Source: Tridacna crocea
Lineage: Eukaryota > Mollusca > Bivalvia > Cardiida > Cardiidae
Length of the DNA stretch: 64,000 bases
Assembly (NCBI GenBank): GCA_943736015.1
Contig: OX031057.1
Location: 58,610,001 to 58,674,000 of the forward strand
Direction of reading: 5' to 3'
Shown here: piece after piece, positions 12,085 to 22,900 of the stretch
Position numbering within the stretch: the first letter of the stretch is position 1
How the letters are laid out: the number at the start of each line of letters is the position of its first letter
Made by a program: the position numbers and the translations under genes
The notes under the pieces: model-generated
Told to the model about the DNA's origin: nothing
Seen by the model: the letters and a program-made list of their open reading frames with translations, nothing else
Databases searched by the model: none

Positions 12085-12313
12085 TTAACCCTCTACCAGA
12101 CAACAAAATTTTAGCCCTGGCCAAATTGAAAGCATTTGCATATCATAATTTCAATGTGGTTCAAATGGTCCGTTTGTTTATTGATAGGGTTTAAATCATT
12201 GTTGGACACGAAGAAAATGCTGGTTACCAGCATTTTCTCCTTTTCCCACAATGTTTTCAAAGGGCTTCTTTCTCAGGGTCGTCAAAAGTCGTAATTGTGT
12301 GGTAACGGTTTAA
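12085..12313 (+). mobile_element. PB-A MITE, full length, left arm decayed
   Basis: TTAACCCTCTACCAGACA to GTGGTAACGGTTTAA. The right arm is consensus, the left (TTGTTGGACACGAAGAAAA) is not. Confidence 0.85.
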
Positions 12314-12391
12314 ATGCCGTATAATTCATTTGTTTATTCCAAGATTGAATTAATTTACGACAAATTATTTTGGGGAAAAAAAAACCCATGT

Positions 12392-12868
12392 CATATATAT
12401 GTCGTAGTCCAAACTGGAATCCACGCAGATCCGGAATCTGCCTAGACCAAACTGGAATTTGTCTATAACAAATCAGGATTCCAGTTTAGCTTTGCAGTTC
12501 TACAATCTGCCTAAACCAAATTTTGATAATTTCTCGTTGAATATAGGGCGTCTACATATGAATCATCTTACTTTTATACGTAAACTCCAAAATAAAAGAA
12601 GTTTTAGTCAGAAATTCAGAGTAAATATAAGTTTTGAATGTCTTGTACTAATAAAAAAGGTGGAAAAAAGAGCGATTGTGGAAAAATCATATAAAATGCT
12701 TTAAATGGAAATTCTTCTCAATTGTAAACATAATTAAATCAATATATTTTAAAAAAATATATTAGAAAACAATGCATTTTGGTCTACACAAAATTTGAAT
12801 TCTAATTTGGTCTAGGCAGATTCCGGATCTGCCTAGATTCCAATCTGGCCTACGACATTTATATATAT
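12392..12868. mobile_element. J element: about 470-bp MITE with 65-bp TIRs
   Basis: GTCGTAGTCCAAACTGGAAT at 12401 returns inverted, ending at about 12856. Each TIR contains a small palindrome GGCAGATTCCGGATCTGCC or close. Flanks are TATATA-rich. Single copy here; the interior is AT-rich with an 81-codon chance ORF. Confidence 0.85.
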
Positions 12869-13329
12869 ATGACCTTTATTCAGTGCACAAATAGGCCACT
12901 GTTCATATATTCACGAACGTGATGTATATTGAAAGATTCACTACGAAATAGATGCAAAATAATTTAGAACGGGTGCAACTAATATGTATAGATGTCTATT
13001 TATCGAGGAATCGGTCTATATAGCTTTCAGAGTAATATGTTGCGCAGAGGTAAAAAGAAAGTGTAAGAGCTAAAACTTCCGTCCAGTGAGCTTTTATAAC
13101 TAAATTGATATTTTTGATTCCTGATTATGTGATATCTCGTTTCGTTTGAAAAAGCATTATTCCTCTATTGTCAGTGCATGACTAAATTACAATGTACATT
13201 AGTCTTTCCAACAAGACATTTGTCATTGCAAATGTAGAATATGTTTGCAACTTCAAGCCACTGAAAAGAATCTTGGATTTATACCAGCTTCACTGTAACA
13301 GTCATGCTGTAAGACGTTTCTCACCGCTG

Positions 13330-13500
13330 ATCATTCTTTCGACGATGGTTATGTGGGAAAGCAGTTAGTGGTTTGAAAGGAAATTTGTTCAGAGTACTGA
13401 TTAAAGAAATTCAGGAAAGCATGGTTAGGTGCACCGGCCGCCGCGATATAATGTTGAAAACGGCCATAAACAGCAGAATTGAAATTAAACCAAGCTGTAA
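13330..13500 (+). mobile_element. second SINE type, 3' part
   Basis: GTGGGAAAGCAG, TCAGGAAAGCATG and AATGTTGAAAACGGCCATAA align with the 3' half of the SINE at 47272-47638. TGCTGAAAACGGC..TAAAC tails are familiar from molluscan SINEs; this is recollection, not a search. Confidence 0.55.
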
Positions 13501-13805
13501 GAATATTTCAGTCTCTTCGCCTCAAATTTAATCGGTCTTCGATCTAAAAGGAACAACAACAACCTGAACACAATTTTGGCTTCCATATTTATAAATTTAT
13601 TTATGTACGCTATCCATTCAGAACAACCATTTGTAATCTTTCACAGAACAAAGGTATATGAAAAGGAACATGACAATCCTAGAACTAATTGAAGTCTTAG
13701 TATGATGCTAGTTCTACATTCATTGTACCTATATTTAGACTAGAAGTATTCATACAAATATGTAGAAACTGATAAGTTCATCTTGTGTAAATGCAAAACA
13801 AATCC

Positions 13806-13809
13806 AGAC

Positions 13810-13842
<33 letters not shown>
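13806..13842. repeat. (CT)n microsatellite
   Basis: About 17 CT units, then CT-rich degenerate sequence to 13880. Confidence 0.95.
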
Positions 13843-13845
<3 letters not shown>

Positions 13846-14041
13846 AGCTCGCGCCCTCTGTCTTTCTCTGTCTGTCTCTGAATAGTGTTTGCATTTGTCC
13901 AAATTCCAATAGACAGATTAAAACTTTACCAAACAAGCTCTTGTTTATGGGACACAAACAAGGTCGGGAGTTAACTACATTAAGGTAAAACTTTCAAGAC
14001 GATGGTAAAAACCCGACAAACAGGTGTTTTGTGGTGAAATA

Positions 14042-14088
14042 TATCTCCTCATCAGACAGTGTAGATCTAAGATCAGACTGCACGTTCT
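14042..14088. repeat. C-family fragment
   Basis: CAGTGTAGATCTAAGATCAG then ACTGCACGTTCTGTGCA; one arm and the tip only. Confidence 0.6.
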
Positions 14089-14089
14089 G

Positions 14090-14277
14090 TGCATTTTTTG
14101 TAAGCATATGCAGACGACAAAACGGACATGTAACAAAGATTAAAATCTTGTTTTGGAAGGATAGAAAACGTTGTTGGAAAAGGGAAAAAAATGCTGGTTA
14201 CAAGCATTTTCTCTTTTTTCCAACGATATTTTTCAAATGCTTCCTCCCAGGATCAATAAAAGTGGAGATATATAGGA
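14090..14277 (+). mobile_element. PB-A MITE lacking its left end
   Basis: Starts inside the family at AAGCATATGCAGACGACAAA; hairpin with A-rich insert; joined to a C fragment on the left and G sequence on the right. Confidence 0.75.
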
Positions 14278-14470
14278 TCTGACATGAGTTAGTTTTTGAG
14301 ATAAAAAAATATTGAATAAGTCTACAAAAAAGTTATTAAGCGAGCCTGTGGCGAGCTTAATAACATTTTTTCTTGGACGATTAAAATTTTTTACCTCAAA
14401 AGTCAACGAGTCAGATTTTTTTTATCACATTACTGTATAGCAAGAATTATAGTCCAGAATGTGTTGATTA
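14265..14470. mobile_element. G-family element with GAGCC hairpin
   Basis: ATAGGATCTGACATGAGTT and GTTATTAAGCGAGCC/GGCGAGCTTAATAAC, as at 2560-2845. Confidence 0.6.
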
Positions 14471-14734
14471 GAGGCATACATGTATAATGTGTAGTGAAAT
14501 TTACACGAACCCTGTGTGCTTACTTTGACAGGTACATTACGAACGAAAAATAGTTCCGAAGAAATTTGCATATATTGATTTTGTTTTGAGTGTACAAGTG
14601 ATTAAATTAACAACCGAATCACGACTAAGAATTTTGACCACTAATTTCCACCAGGAACCTTGGTCAGTAATGCTTTAGAAATGAAGCGTAAAATTACAAA
14701 GTGTTGACCAAAATACAGCACCATTTTCTTACCT

Positions 14735-14830
14735 CACATTCGTAATGGCTGTATCACATTGAAAACAAGGGGAGTTATGTGATAAAATGTGTTAAATTGG
14801 TGTAACTTTGTTTCGATATTAAAGACAAAG
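14735..14830. mobile_element. G-family flank block
   Basis: ATTCGTAATGGCTGTATCAC and AACAAGGGGAGTTATGTGAT, compare 4320-4420. Confidence 0.5.
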
Positions 14831-14928
14831 TTACCGTAACATTTCACATTTTAACTAATTTCCACAACCGATCATGTTTAATCACTCAACTAACTACACT
14901 AAGTCACACTGTCACAAGTTAGAACATT

Positions 14929-15189
14929 TGTGACCCATCACGCAAAAAGGGACCACCTGGGAATTCCCTCAATCAATTAGATGACAACAAATCAAGAAGA
15001 GTGCATGTCAATTTAAGCTGATAGTTCAGAAATGATTGTATAACAACTTAGAATGACCACTTTTCATTTAGAAAATATCATAAAAGCGAAAAGTGTCAAC
15101 CCTGGTCAGCCTGTGCAATTCGCGCAGTCTGACCAGGGTTGACAGTTTTCGCAGTTCCCTTATGGTACCATTTTGCGTGACGGGTCACA
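14929..15189. mobile_element. T-family MITE, 261 bp
   Basis: Inverted ends TGTGACCCATCACGCAAAAA and complement of TGTGACCCGTCACGCAAAAT. Near the right end is a hairpin CCCTGGTCAGCCTGTGC/GCGCAGTCTGACCAGGG. A reversed copy is at 44935-45182. Confidence 0.88.
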
Positions 15190-15191
15190 TT

Positions 15192-15267
15192 TCGTCGGTC
15201 TACTTCCAAAACCTCGTAACTACAGCTTGTAACAAGTAGTTACGAGGTTTTGGAAGTACACCGACGA
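15192..15267. repeat. F-family palindrome
   Basis: TCGTCGGTCTACTTCCAAAA arm with complementary return; three bases beyond a T element and followed by an E element. Confidence 0.9.
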
Positions 15268-15308
15268 TTTGTGTTTCATGAGTTGTGTCCCCTTACACAT
15301 CTTAGCGA

Positions 15309-15556
15309 TGCTCTGACTAAAAGGGGTTTAATGTATCTCCGTAATACGTTGTCTTCTCATTATAATAAATCTATAAAACCCATTTTTATCTGAAAGCTGA
15401 CCAAATCATGAGGTAGACTGGTCCTTTTATTAGATACAGAACTATTACCAGTAGCAAAACGTTTCGGTCAAGGACAGCCTGCGTAGACTGTATAGACAGA
15501 ACCTCGTTGATACTATTTTCGCAGAGGAATCAAGCCCCAATTTCACAAAGCATGGC
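15309..15556. mobile_element. E-family element, diverged
   Basis: GATGCTCTGACTAAAAGGGG start, ATGAGGTAGACTGGTCCTTT middle, GTCAAGGACAGCCTGCGTAG hairpin remnant, and AAGCATGGCTG end. Confidence 0.7.
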
Positions 15557-15764
15557 TGATTTTCAATAAATTTCACTTAAGAGACTACATGCATCTAGTA
15601 TAAACATCCTGGTCCACCCTTACTATACGACTAGAATAGATAACACAAGATACAAACAAAAGAAGAAATAATGTCATAAATGATTAAATAAACAGTTTTA
15701 AATATCAACAAGCTTAAAATCACCACAATATAACACTATTGGGCAAATGAAAAAATAAAACAAG

Positions 15765-15945
15765 AAATATCTTTAAAAGAAATAGAAGATAAACGGCGCA
15801 AATTTGTAACCAAGTGGGCAGGGATCCTTAGAATAAACATGTCTGACATATTTGACCAATCACAATTTCTTTTTATTCATTTGTTATTAGAAAACAAAAG
15901 TATGTCAAATGCCAGCACATTCAGCTACGCCGAAGAAAACCGTGG
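15765..15945 (+). mobile_element. I-family dispersed repeat
   Basis: AAACGGCGCAAATTTGTAAC, CCTTAGAATAAACATGTCTG and ATTCAGCTACGCCGAAGAAA match the 11205 and 37810 copies. Confidence 0.75.
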
Positions 15946-16218
15946 TATACTCTGCATCGAATTTTGAACTGATATACATGTACGTGTACTTCAAAGGTTT
16001 GAGCTCATTTCTATCAAAAACCCGTTGATGAGGAAAATGGTCAGGAATTTCAGAACTCGGCCTAGTACAGGAAACAAGTAAGTTAGCGAAATTGCCCGTG
16101 ATATTACTGAAGCACTGCTGAAACAGAAGCAATTCTGAAACTCTTCAAAACGGCCAGGGTCAAGTTGTCAGTAAATGAAATAGATAAATGAATAAATAAA
16201 TGGCAGTAATAGACCAAT

Positions 16219-16320
16219 GAGGGCTTGCAACACGCGAAAAGGGGCCGTCAAATATTTGCATAAAGTGTCGTTTCGGATTAGCCTGCGCCGACTGAATCTC
16301 GTCGATACTTTTTTCTCACG
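16219..16320. mobile_element. B-family fragment
   Basis: GGCTTGCAACACGCGAAAAG and AAAGTGTCGTTTCGGATTAG, then the return arm decays to GAATCTCGTCGATAC. Confidence 0.75.
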
Positions 16321-16329
16321 GGTATACAC

Positions 16330-17480
16330 TGTTGTAGCAGAATCACGGCTGCAGCTCACCCAGGCAATGCTAGCTTGTCAATAATACCTAGTTTAACCAG
16401 TTACTGAAAGTTTCCATTTCAATGGTACACAATTCTTTCAAACCTCGCTAAAATTCTGTATCTAAAAAGGGGATAACCATTCGTTGACAATAACTAACAT
16501 GAATTTAGCTCTAATTGCTTTAACACAGACTGCTGAAGTTCCGTTGGTCTATTACAGAACACCAGGATTTGCATTACTTGATGAACGGACACCGTTACTA
16601 AAAATAGCACACTAGCCTGTCGCATCTATATCGTAGAATAACACCATAATTACCATTTATGCGATTTGGAGGCGATGCAAAGATTTTAAGTAACGATTTC
16701 CGATGATTGAGAAATGAAAATTTCGAAGTTAAGTGATAGAACAATGGAGCTACAAAGTCCTGTGGTTTGATGTGAGCTCGATCAACGGAAGTTGTTACTA
16801 AAATAGCACACTTGCGTGTCGATGTAACAATGTCCGATGATTTTGCAAGACAATGTATTACGCAGAACTCGCCGTCTTTTTTACTTTCAGTCAGTCCGGC
16901 TTCCATCCTTCTACACATTCATACATGTATGAATTAAACTACGTTTGGTACCCTTTATCAAACAATACCGTGTCCAAAACATCCAAAGAAATAAGGCTTT
17001 GAGGAAAAAGCAGAAAATGCCAAGCAAATACAACTGATCTCAACTGCCCAATTTAAACTGTTTCATCCGTAGGACTGTTTAACAGCAATTCTAACAAGTT
17101 TATAAGAAAACAATGACACATATATCCACTTACACTATTTCAATTTCACTAAGATTTATTTCCGAATGTAGACAAAAATGCTGCTGTCACTAATATTCAA
17201 TAGAATGTACACAATGTTTATGATTGCACTGATATCATCACGTTCACACCCGAAGTCATTCGACAAACTTCGGTTATTCCGTTTAACAAGTCCCTCTGCT
17301 GAATTATGCGCAGTATTTACCTTCAGATCGCCGGAAATAGAAAGATTTACTGCACTGAGAACGATTAAAAATATGGACGAGTCACATTTTTTTTTTTTCA
17401 AAATCGTTGTACGTTTGTTCCCAAGCACTGTACTTTTTTTTTAACGTAAATTCAAATTCACTTTTCTTAGAAGTTTTCGC
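16330..17480. other. unique sequence with a diverged 45-bp direct repeat
   Basis: ACTAAAAATAGCACACTAGC near 16600 and ACTAAAATAGCACACTTGCG near 16798 are direct repeats. A 106-codon minus-strand ORF (16598-16918) spans both and is not recognised. Confidence 0.45.
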
Positions 17481-17838
17481 CGACAGCTTCATAAATGTAA
17501 AAAAAATGCACTGTAGTTTTTGCGCCGCCGTGTTTAAGCTGATGTGATTGAATACACTTCTCGTGGAAACTTCCTTGTTGCGGACGAGGTAAGATGTAGT
17601 TACAGAATCTGCCGAGTTGTGACGACTAGACTCAAAATTTGACTAGAATTTGACAATGACTAGCTTACAAATGACACTGATACGATACCCGAAATACAGG
17701 ATCTAGATGACTCAATACTTCCTTTAAACAACTGTATGAGTCACGTCGAAAAAAAGGCGTGGAAAAACAGAAATTCGCTAACGAAAAATTTATGATTTTG
17801 TTATAATCCGTTTCTTGCTAAATAAGTAAATGGCCATT

Positions 17839-18064
17839 TTAACTCATTACCAAACGACAAAATTTTAAGTTTGTCCAAATCGAAAGCATTTACATACAAC
17901 AAAAAAAAAGTGACTGAAAATTTGAAATTTGTTCAGTGAAGGGTAGAAAACATTGTGGGGAAAAAGAGAAAATGCTGGTTAACAGCATTTTCTCCTTTTA
18001 CCACAATGTTTTCTAGAGACTTCTTTCAAAAGTCATAAGTAGGAATTGTGTGGTAATGGGTTAA
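17839..18064 (+). mobile_element. PB-A MITE, full length
   Basis: TTAACTCATTACCAAACGAC to GTGTGGTAATGGGTTAA; hairpin tip GCTGGTTAACAGC. Confidence 0.9.
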
Positions 18065-18067
18065 GCC

Positions 18068-18340
18068 GGTGTAATGCAGAGAAATGACCTTCCCCTACAA
18101 AAGGTCCCAGGTCATTATTCTGCGTCGAGAAATGACCTCAGAAGTCATTTCACTACTTGGAGAAATGACCCCAATCATTATTCTACATAGAGAAATAACC
18201 CTCTGGTGTCATTTCTCTACGTAGACTAATGACCCTGGGGTTATTTCTCTACGTAGAAAAATGACCCAGGTCATTCCTCTTCGTAGAGAAATGAGCCATG
18301 GGCCATTTTGTAGGGGAGGGTCCTTTCTCTGCATTACACC
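18068..18340. mobile_element. K element: 35-bp TIRs enclosing a palindromic minisatellite
   Basis: GGTGTAATGCAGAGAAATGA (18068) returns inverted to 18340; the 35-bp TIRs match at 33 positions. The interior is about six units of a roughly 40-bp palindrome built on TACGTAGAGAAATGACC. It begins three bases after a PB-A end. Confidence 0.88.
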
Positions 18341-18369
18341 TGTAGTAAAGATCTAAATTGCGCTATTTC

Positions 18370-18515
18370 AAAGGTACTTTTTTCGGGAAAACATGTCTTT
18401 GTCGTTACCGGACAGTGTAGATAACAAAATCAGACTACATGTTTTGTGCAGCCTTATCTTGATCTACACTGCCCATGAAAGGTCAATGAGCTGCGCTTAG
18501 CACCGTAAGGGTTAT
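18370..18515 (-). mobile_element. C-family element
   Basis: ACCGGACAGTGTAGATAACA then ATCTTGATCTACACTGCCCA; tip ACTACATGTTTTGTGCAG imperfect. CTTAGCACCGTAAGGGTTA is the family end. Confidence 0.7.
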
Positions 18516-18615
18516 TTTTTTCGACATGAATTCTTGCATTAAATGTTAATTGGCCATTCACCAAAGCCATTTTCTGTTGTAACATTCCCTTGGGAGATAG
18601 ATTTTGAAAGTCATG

Positions 18616-18880
18616 TGGCTTGCAACACGCGAAAACGGGCATTCGGATATTTGCGTAAAGTATCGTCTTGGATCAGTCTTCGCAGTCCGCACAGGCAAAT
18701 CCAAGACGGCACTTTACGACAACATTATATTTTGTGCTGCACTAGACATGCACCAATTAGACAGTTACAGTTAAAGCGGAAAGTATCGTGTCGGATTAGC
18801 CTGCGCGGACTTCGCAGGCTGATCTAAGACGACACTTTACGCAAACGTCCGGATGCCCATTCTCGCATGTGACAGGCCAT
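18616..18880. mobile_element. B-family MITE, full length
   Basis: GGCTTGCAACACGCGAAAAC to CATGTGACAGGCCATA; both hairpins recognisable, with CAGTCTTCGCAGTCCGC and TAGCCTGCGCGGACTTCGC tips. Confidence 0.85.
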
Positions 18881-19047
18881 ATAGAAAAGGAAACACTGAT
18901 AACCAACATTTTCACCATAACCTTTACGATATTTTTCAAAGATATTTGGCATATTCATATAAATATTGAATGTGTCGTCTGCAGATGATCTCCATTTGAA
19001 GGAGGTAAAAACAGTCGTCTGGTACAGTGGCCTCTAGTCGATTACAC

Positions 19048-19126
19048 ATCGTCGGTTTGCTTCTAAAACCTCGTAACTACAGCTTAAAACAAGCTGTAGT
19101 TACGAAGTTTTGGAAGCAAACGGACA
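19048..19126. repeat. F-family palindrome
   Basis: ATCGTCGGTTTGCTTCTAAA and complement; two arm mismatches. Confidence 0.9.
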
Positions 19127-19127
19127 T

Positions 19128-19463
19128 GAGCTATGTTCTAGCAAAAAGCGGGGGGGGGGGGGGGGGGGGGGGGGCTCAATGCATCTCCGTGATATAAAAT
19201 ACTAGTACCAAGCAAGTCATCATATGACCATGGATCCATGGAGCCACATTTTAAGCAAGCGGCGATATCATGAGGTAGACTGAACTTTTGACATACAGAA
19301 AATTGACGGTTCAGGTCAGCCTGACACGCAGAAAATTAACAAAAAGCAATATCAAAAATAAAAAGGTTTCGACCAAGGTCAGCCTGCGCGGACTGCGCAT
19401 GCTTGACCTTGGTCGATACTTTTCACAGATGCTTTAAGTTCCCCTTCAGTAAAGTATGGCAAA
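19128..19463. mobile_element. E-family element containing a G25 run
   Basis: GAGCTATGTTCTAGCAAAAA, ATGGATCCATGGAGCCA, ATGAGGTAGACTGAACTTTT, then hairpin GGTCAGCCTGCGCGGACTGC ending GACCTTGGTC and AAGTTCCCC. Lies just past the last Lhx3/4 exon. Confidence 0.75.
19150..19174 (+). repeat. homopolymer of 25 G
   Basis: Uninterrupted G run at the place where E copies normally have AAAAAGGGG. Length may be an assembly estimate. Confidence 0.95.
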
Positions 19464-19511
19464 TATATTTTCATAATGATCGTGGATGTTTCAGGGTCGC
19501 CTGCTCTATCT

Positions 19512-19517
19512 TTTATT
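19512..19517 (-). terminator. possible polyadenylation signal AATAAA for Lhx3/4
   Basis: AATAAA on the minus strand about 46 bases after the stop codon. This would be an unusually short 3' UTR, so a more distal site is equally possible. Confidence 0.25.
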
Positions 19518-19562
19518 TTTCCAATCGGTAATGAGATGATGAACTATACATTAAAAGAAGCA

Positions 19563-19915
19563 TCAGTACACTTCCACGTGATTTGTATTAGGTCCGTAGT
19601 CAGGGTAACCTCTAGAGTTCTCACTTAAATCCGGGGGCATCATTCTAGGGACCATGGGTCCGCCCATCATTGGGGGCATTCCATCCATCGGTAAGAGGTG
19701 ACCGTTCATTGGGTTATTAGGGGACCGTCTGTCCAAGAACCCACCATTGTTCAGCATACCCCCATAGGGGCCCCATGAATCCATGGGAGGCGTGCCTGGT
19801 GGGCCATGAGGTCCATGGTTGCCCATAGCCTGCTCATGATCCATGGATCCCGAAAATATATCACTAGAAAGTCTTCCACTGTGCACAGAGCCGGGTTCCA
19901 AGTCGTCAAGATCAG
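19563..19915 (-). CDS. Lhx3/4: Lhx3/4 exon 6: C-terminal Met/Pro/Gly-rich tail and stop
   Basis: Acceptor ctctgtttcag precedes 19915; TGA stop at 19565-19563. Codes residues 245-360, beginning [18 protein letters not shown] and ending [11 protein letters not shown]. Rich in Met, Pro, Gly and Asn, with [17 protein letters not shown] in the middle; probably an unstructured activation region. The exon is GC-richer than its flanks. The tail is poorly conserved across the family, so the assignment rests on phase, the splice site and the long open frame. Confidence 0.9.
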
Positions 19916-22900
19916 CTGAAACAGAGAAATTAAAACACTATTTACTTTAGTGTCACTGATATTTGATTTTACAGCGTTTAACGTCGTTTTCAAAATTATT
20001 TTAGTTACATGTATATATCTATTACATGAACATGTATGTATATCACATAACCTCCCTTGTTGTTAGTGTAAATTACTTATTATAAATTTTCTTATCTTAT
20101 ACACGTACGATATCTCAATTGTATGACGTCATTTTTGACGTTATTTTGTACGTGTTTCACTGAAGTAAATTGGTTTTATGGATATTACCGCGGTTTCATC
20201 TGTAGTAAGTTTTGCATCTTCTGATCTATAATTTGTAAAATTCCGTTGTGTGACAAAAAGAATCTGATATTCGTTGGCGATGGAGGTAGAATCTTATATC
20301 CTGCATCATCACCTTCAGCCTATACACCATTTACAGAAATCGTCGGTTTGAAATGTGTACATACACACGCAATAAACCCTTTACCCCATAAAGCATTTCT
20401 ATGGTATCTCTAATTGGCCATAAATAACAGCAACGGTGAAGCCTTTTTTTTATCTGTATATGATACCTTTTCAAAGGCTCCTTCAAGCAATGCGTAGAAA
20501 TGAGTATCTATGGAGTAAAGGGTTAAAAAACCGAGACATTTACATCAAAGTATGATAATACAGAATACAGAGGGAGCGAAGTGCGCACAATGACATCAGT
20601 TGATACTTGTTGCAAATGGATTAGAGCCCTTTATCACAGAGCATGGTTCATTTTCATGGTAAGTATGTACGACATATTGGCAGCGCCATACTGATAGAAA
20701 AAGAAAATTCAACAACATGTGGTTTCCTGCGCGGCTTCAAACGTTTTATTTTCGATGTTTCGGTTTTTTTGATAATTAACCCTTTCCTAAACAAGCCCTG
20801 GTTTTTACGTGTCTGCAGTAAAAGTCTTTTGAAAACACTGTGGGAAAAGGAGAAATTGCTCGTAACGAGCAATTTCTCCTTTTCCCGCAGTGTTTTCTAC
20901 CCTTTTTGAGAACTTTCTGCCATTTTTCTCACAATCTAAAATTGTCGCCTGCAAACTCTTTCGGTTTGGAAGAGTCCAAACTTTGTCGTTTGGGAAAGGG
21001 TTAAACCGACGTCTTGGAAGCTATATAAACACTGATTGAATATAAAATTTCTTAGCGTTCATTCTTATAAACGTTTCCTGATTCGCAAAGAAACTGTTTT
21101 TGTGCAAACCTAACATCTAGACGTTCTTTATTTTTTATTTTTTTTTTTTATTTTACACTTTTTACATGTCTCTTTTTTCGATTAAATTCTAAGAAATTTT
21201 AGACTGACGACAATTGTTGATATTACGGAGGCAAAAAAACTGTTTTATTGATTTCTTTCTTGCAAAAAAAGGCTTCTCCTCTCAAAGTGCCTTCGGGTTA
21301 AAATAAATCACTTTTTATAGGTAAAAAAAACGTCAAGTATTTTTCGTCAAATGACATCTTTTTCTTCCTCGCTGATTAAAAAAGAAAAAAAACTGTTTTG
21401 CCTTTACTGTGGTTTTTTTTAGATCGTACACGTTTTTGAGCGAAATAAAAGCGTTACCAACACGTTTGTTTTTTACCCACTACCAGACTCTCCTTCAAAA
21501 GAGGCTTTTGAAAACATTGTGGGAAAAGAAGAAATGCTGGGAACCAGCATTTTCTCCTTTTCCCGCAATGTTTTTCACTCTATTTAGGAAAAAAAATCAT
21601 TCGAGCTGCATTTAAATTGCTGTCATTAGATGCTTACATTTTGGTCAGATTCCAAATTTTGTTGTATTTTGATAGAATTTACATCAAGGATATTCAGGCA
21701 TTTTCGGAGTCTTCAGCTCTGTGACTTTTGCAGTACATTCGCAGACTATGTAGATTAAGATGAGACTGTACACAACGTGTCTGATCTTATTGCTGCACTA
21801 CCTGACAATGTCCAATATGCTTTGGCCTTACAGGACTTGAAGCGGCAATAAATGTGGTTTTCTCCGCGGAATAGTACTTGTTGTTTTATACGTACAAACT
21901 TTCCAGCATGCATGGCACACAAATTATATCGGACAAGACAAATCAGCATCTAACAGTCTCCAATACGGTCCATACTATGACATCATGACGTAACTCGCGA
22001 GTATGCTACTTGTTGAATGCTTTTTAATTTAATTGGTCGAAATGTAAAGTCGTGATATTCATCCGCCATTCATCAAAAGAATGTTTGACCTAAATAAGAA
22101 TACATTATGATTTCTTACTGCTTTCTGATAAAATTGTCAATTAATGAACTATTTTTCTGTAAATGCACACAGGCATACATCAATAGAGATATTCTGTTGT
22201 AGTAATTTCCGTTTGGGTTATCAAGATTTTCGTCTTGCTTCCTAAAAAAACTCCAATACGGCTCGAAATAAGTAGAAGTTCCTAAATTGTGTGACGTCAT
22301 TTTTGAGAACCTTGTGAACGGGTTTTATAGGTAATACCGTGGGTGTATCCACAGATTGTTTTGCATATTCTGATCTATTAAATGTGAACTGTCATCATAT
22401 CATACAAAGAATTCATTGGCGTTTGAGATAAAATTTCATTAAACTTGCCAAAAACAATGTTAATAAGCTAGCCAAAGGCTCACTTTACAACATATTCCTT
22501 TGACTCGTTTTATAAAATTCTATCTCAAAAGCCATCTCATGTCCGGTCCTATATATATTACATCATTTCATCTTTTTTATTTTCTGTAGACTCATTTAAT
22601 AAAATTTTATCTCAAACGCAAATTCATGTCAGATCCCATATTTCTGTTCCAGTCATTTGTAACTTTGATGGTTTCATGTTCCTACCAGAAAGACAGATCA
22701 CAAACTATCATCGATTTTTCTATTCAACAAGGGACTAGCTTCCTGGCTAATGAGACTGATATGTTGTATTACTAATTAGTAAAACGACGTGATAGATGAT
22801 GACGTCATCATTCATACCGTGGTAATCATTTAATCCATCTTCCGAACGATCATCACTCAAAGAGCTGTCAATGTCGCCATTTTTCTTCAGTTGACGCAGG

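Noticed and set aside
16598-16918. 106-codon minus-strand ORF
   Set aside because: Spans a diverged direct repeat, has no recognisable domain, and no splice or promoter signal supports it.
18068-18340. CRISPR-like spaced palindromic repeats
   Set aside because: Units are contiguous and diverged, without unique spacers, inside TIRs in an animal genome.
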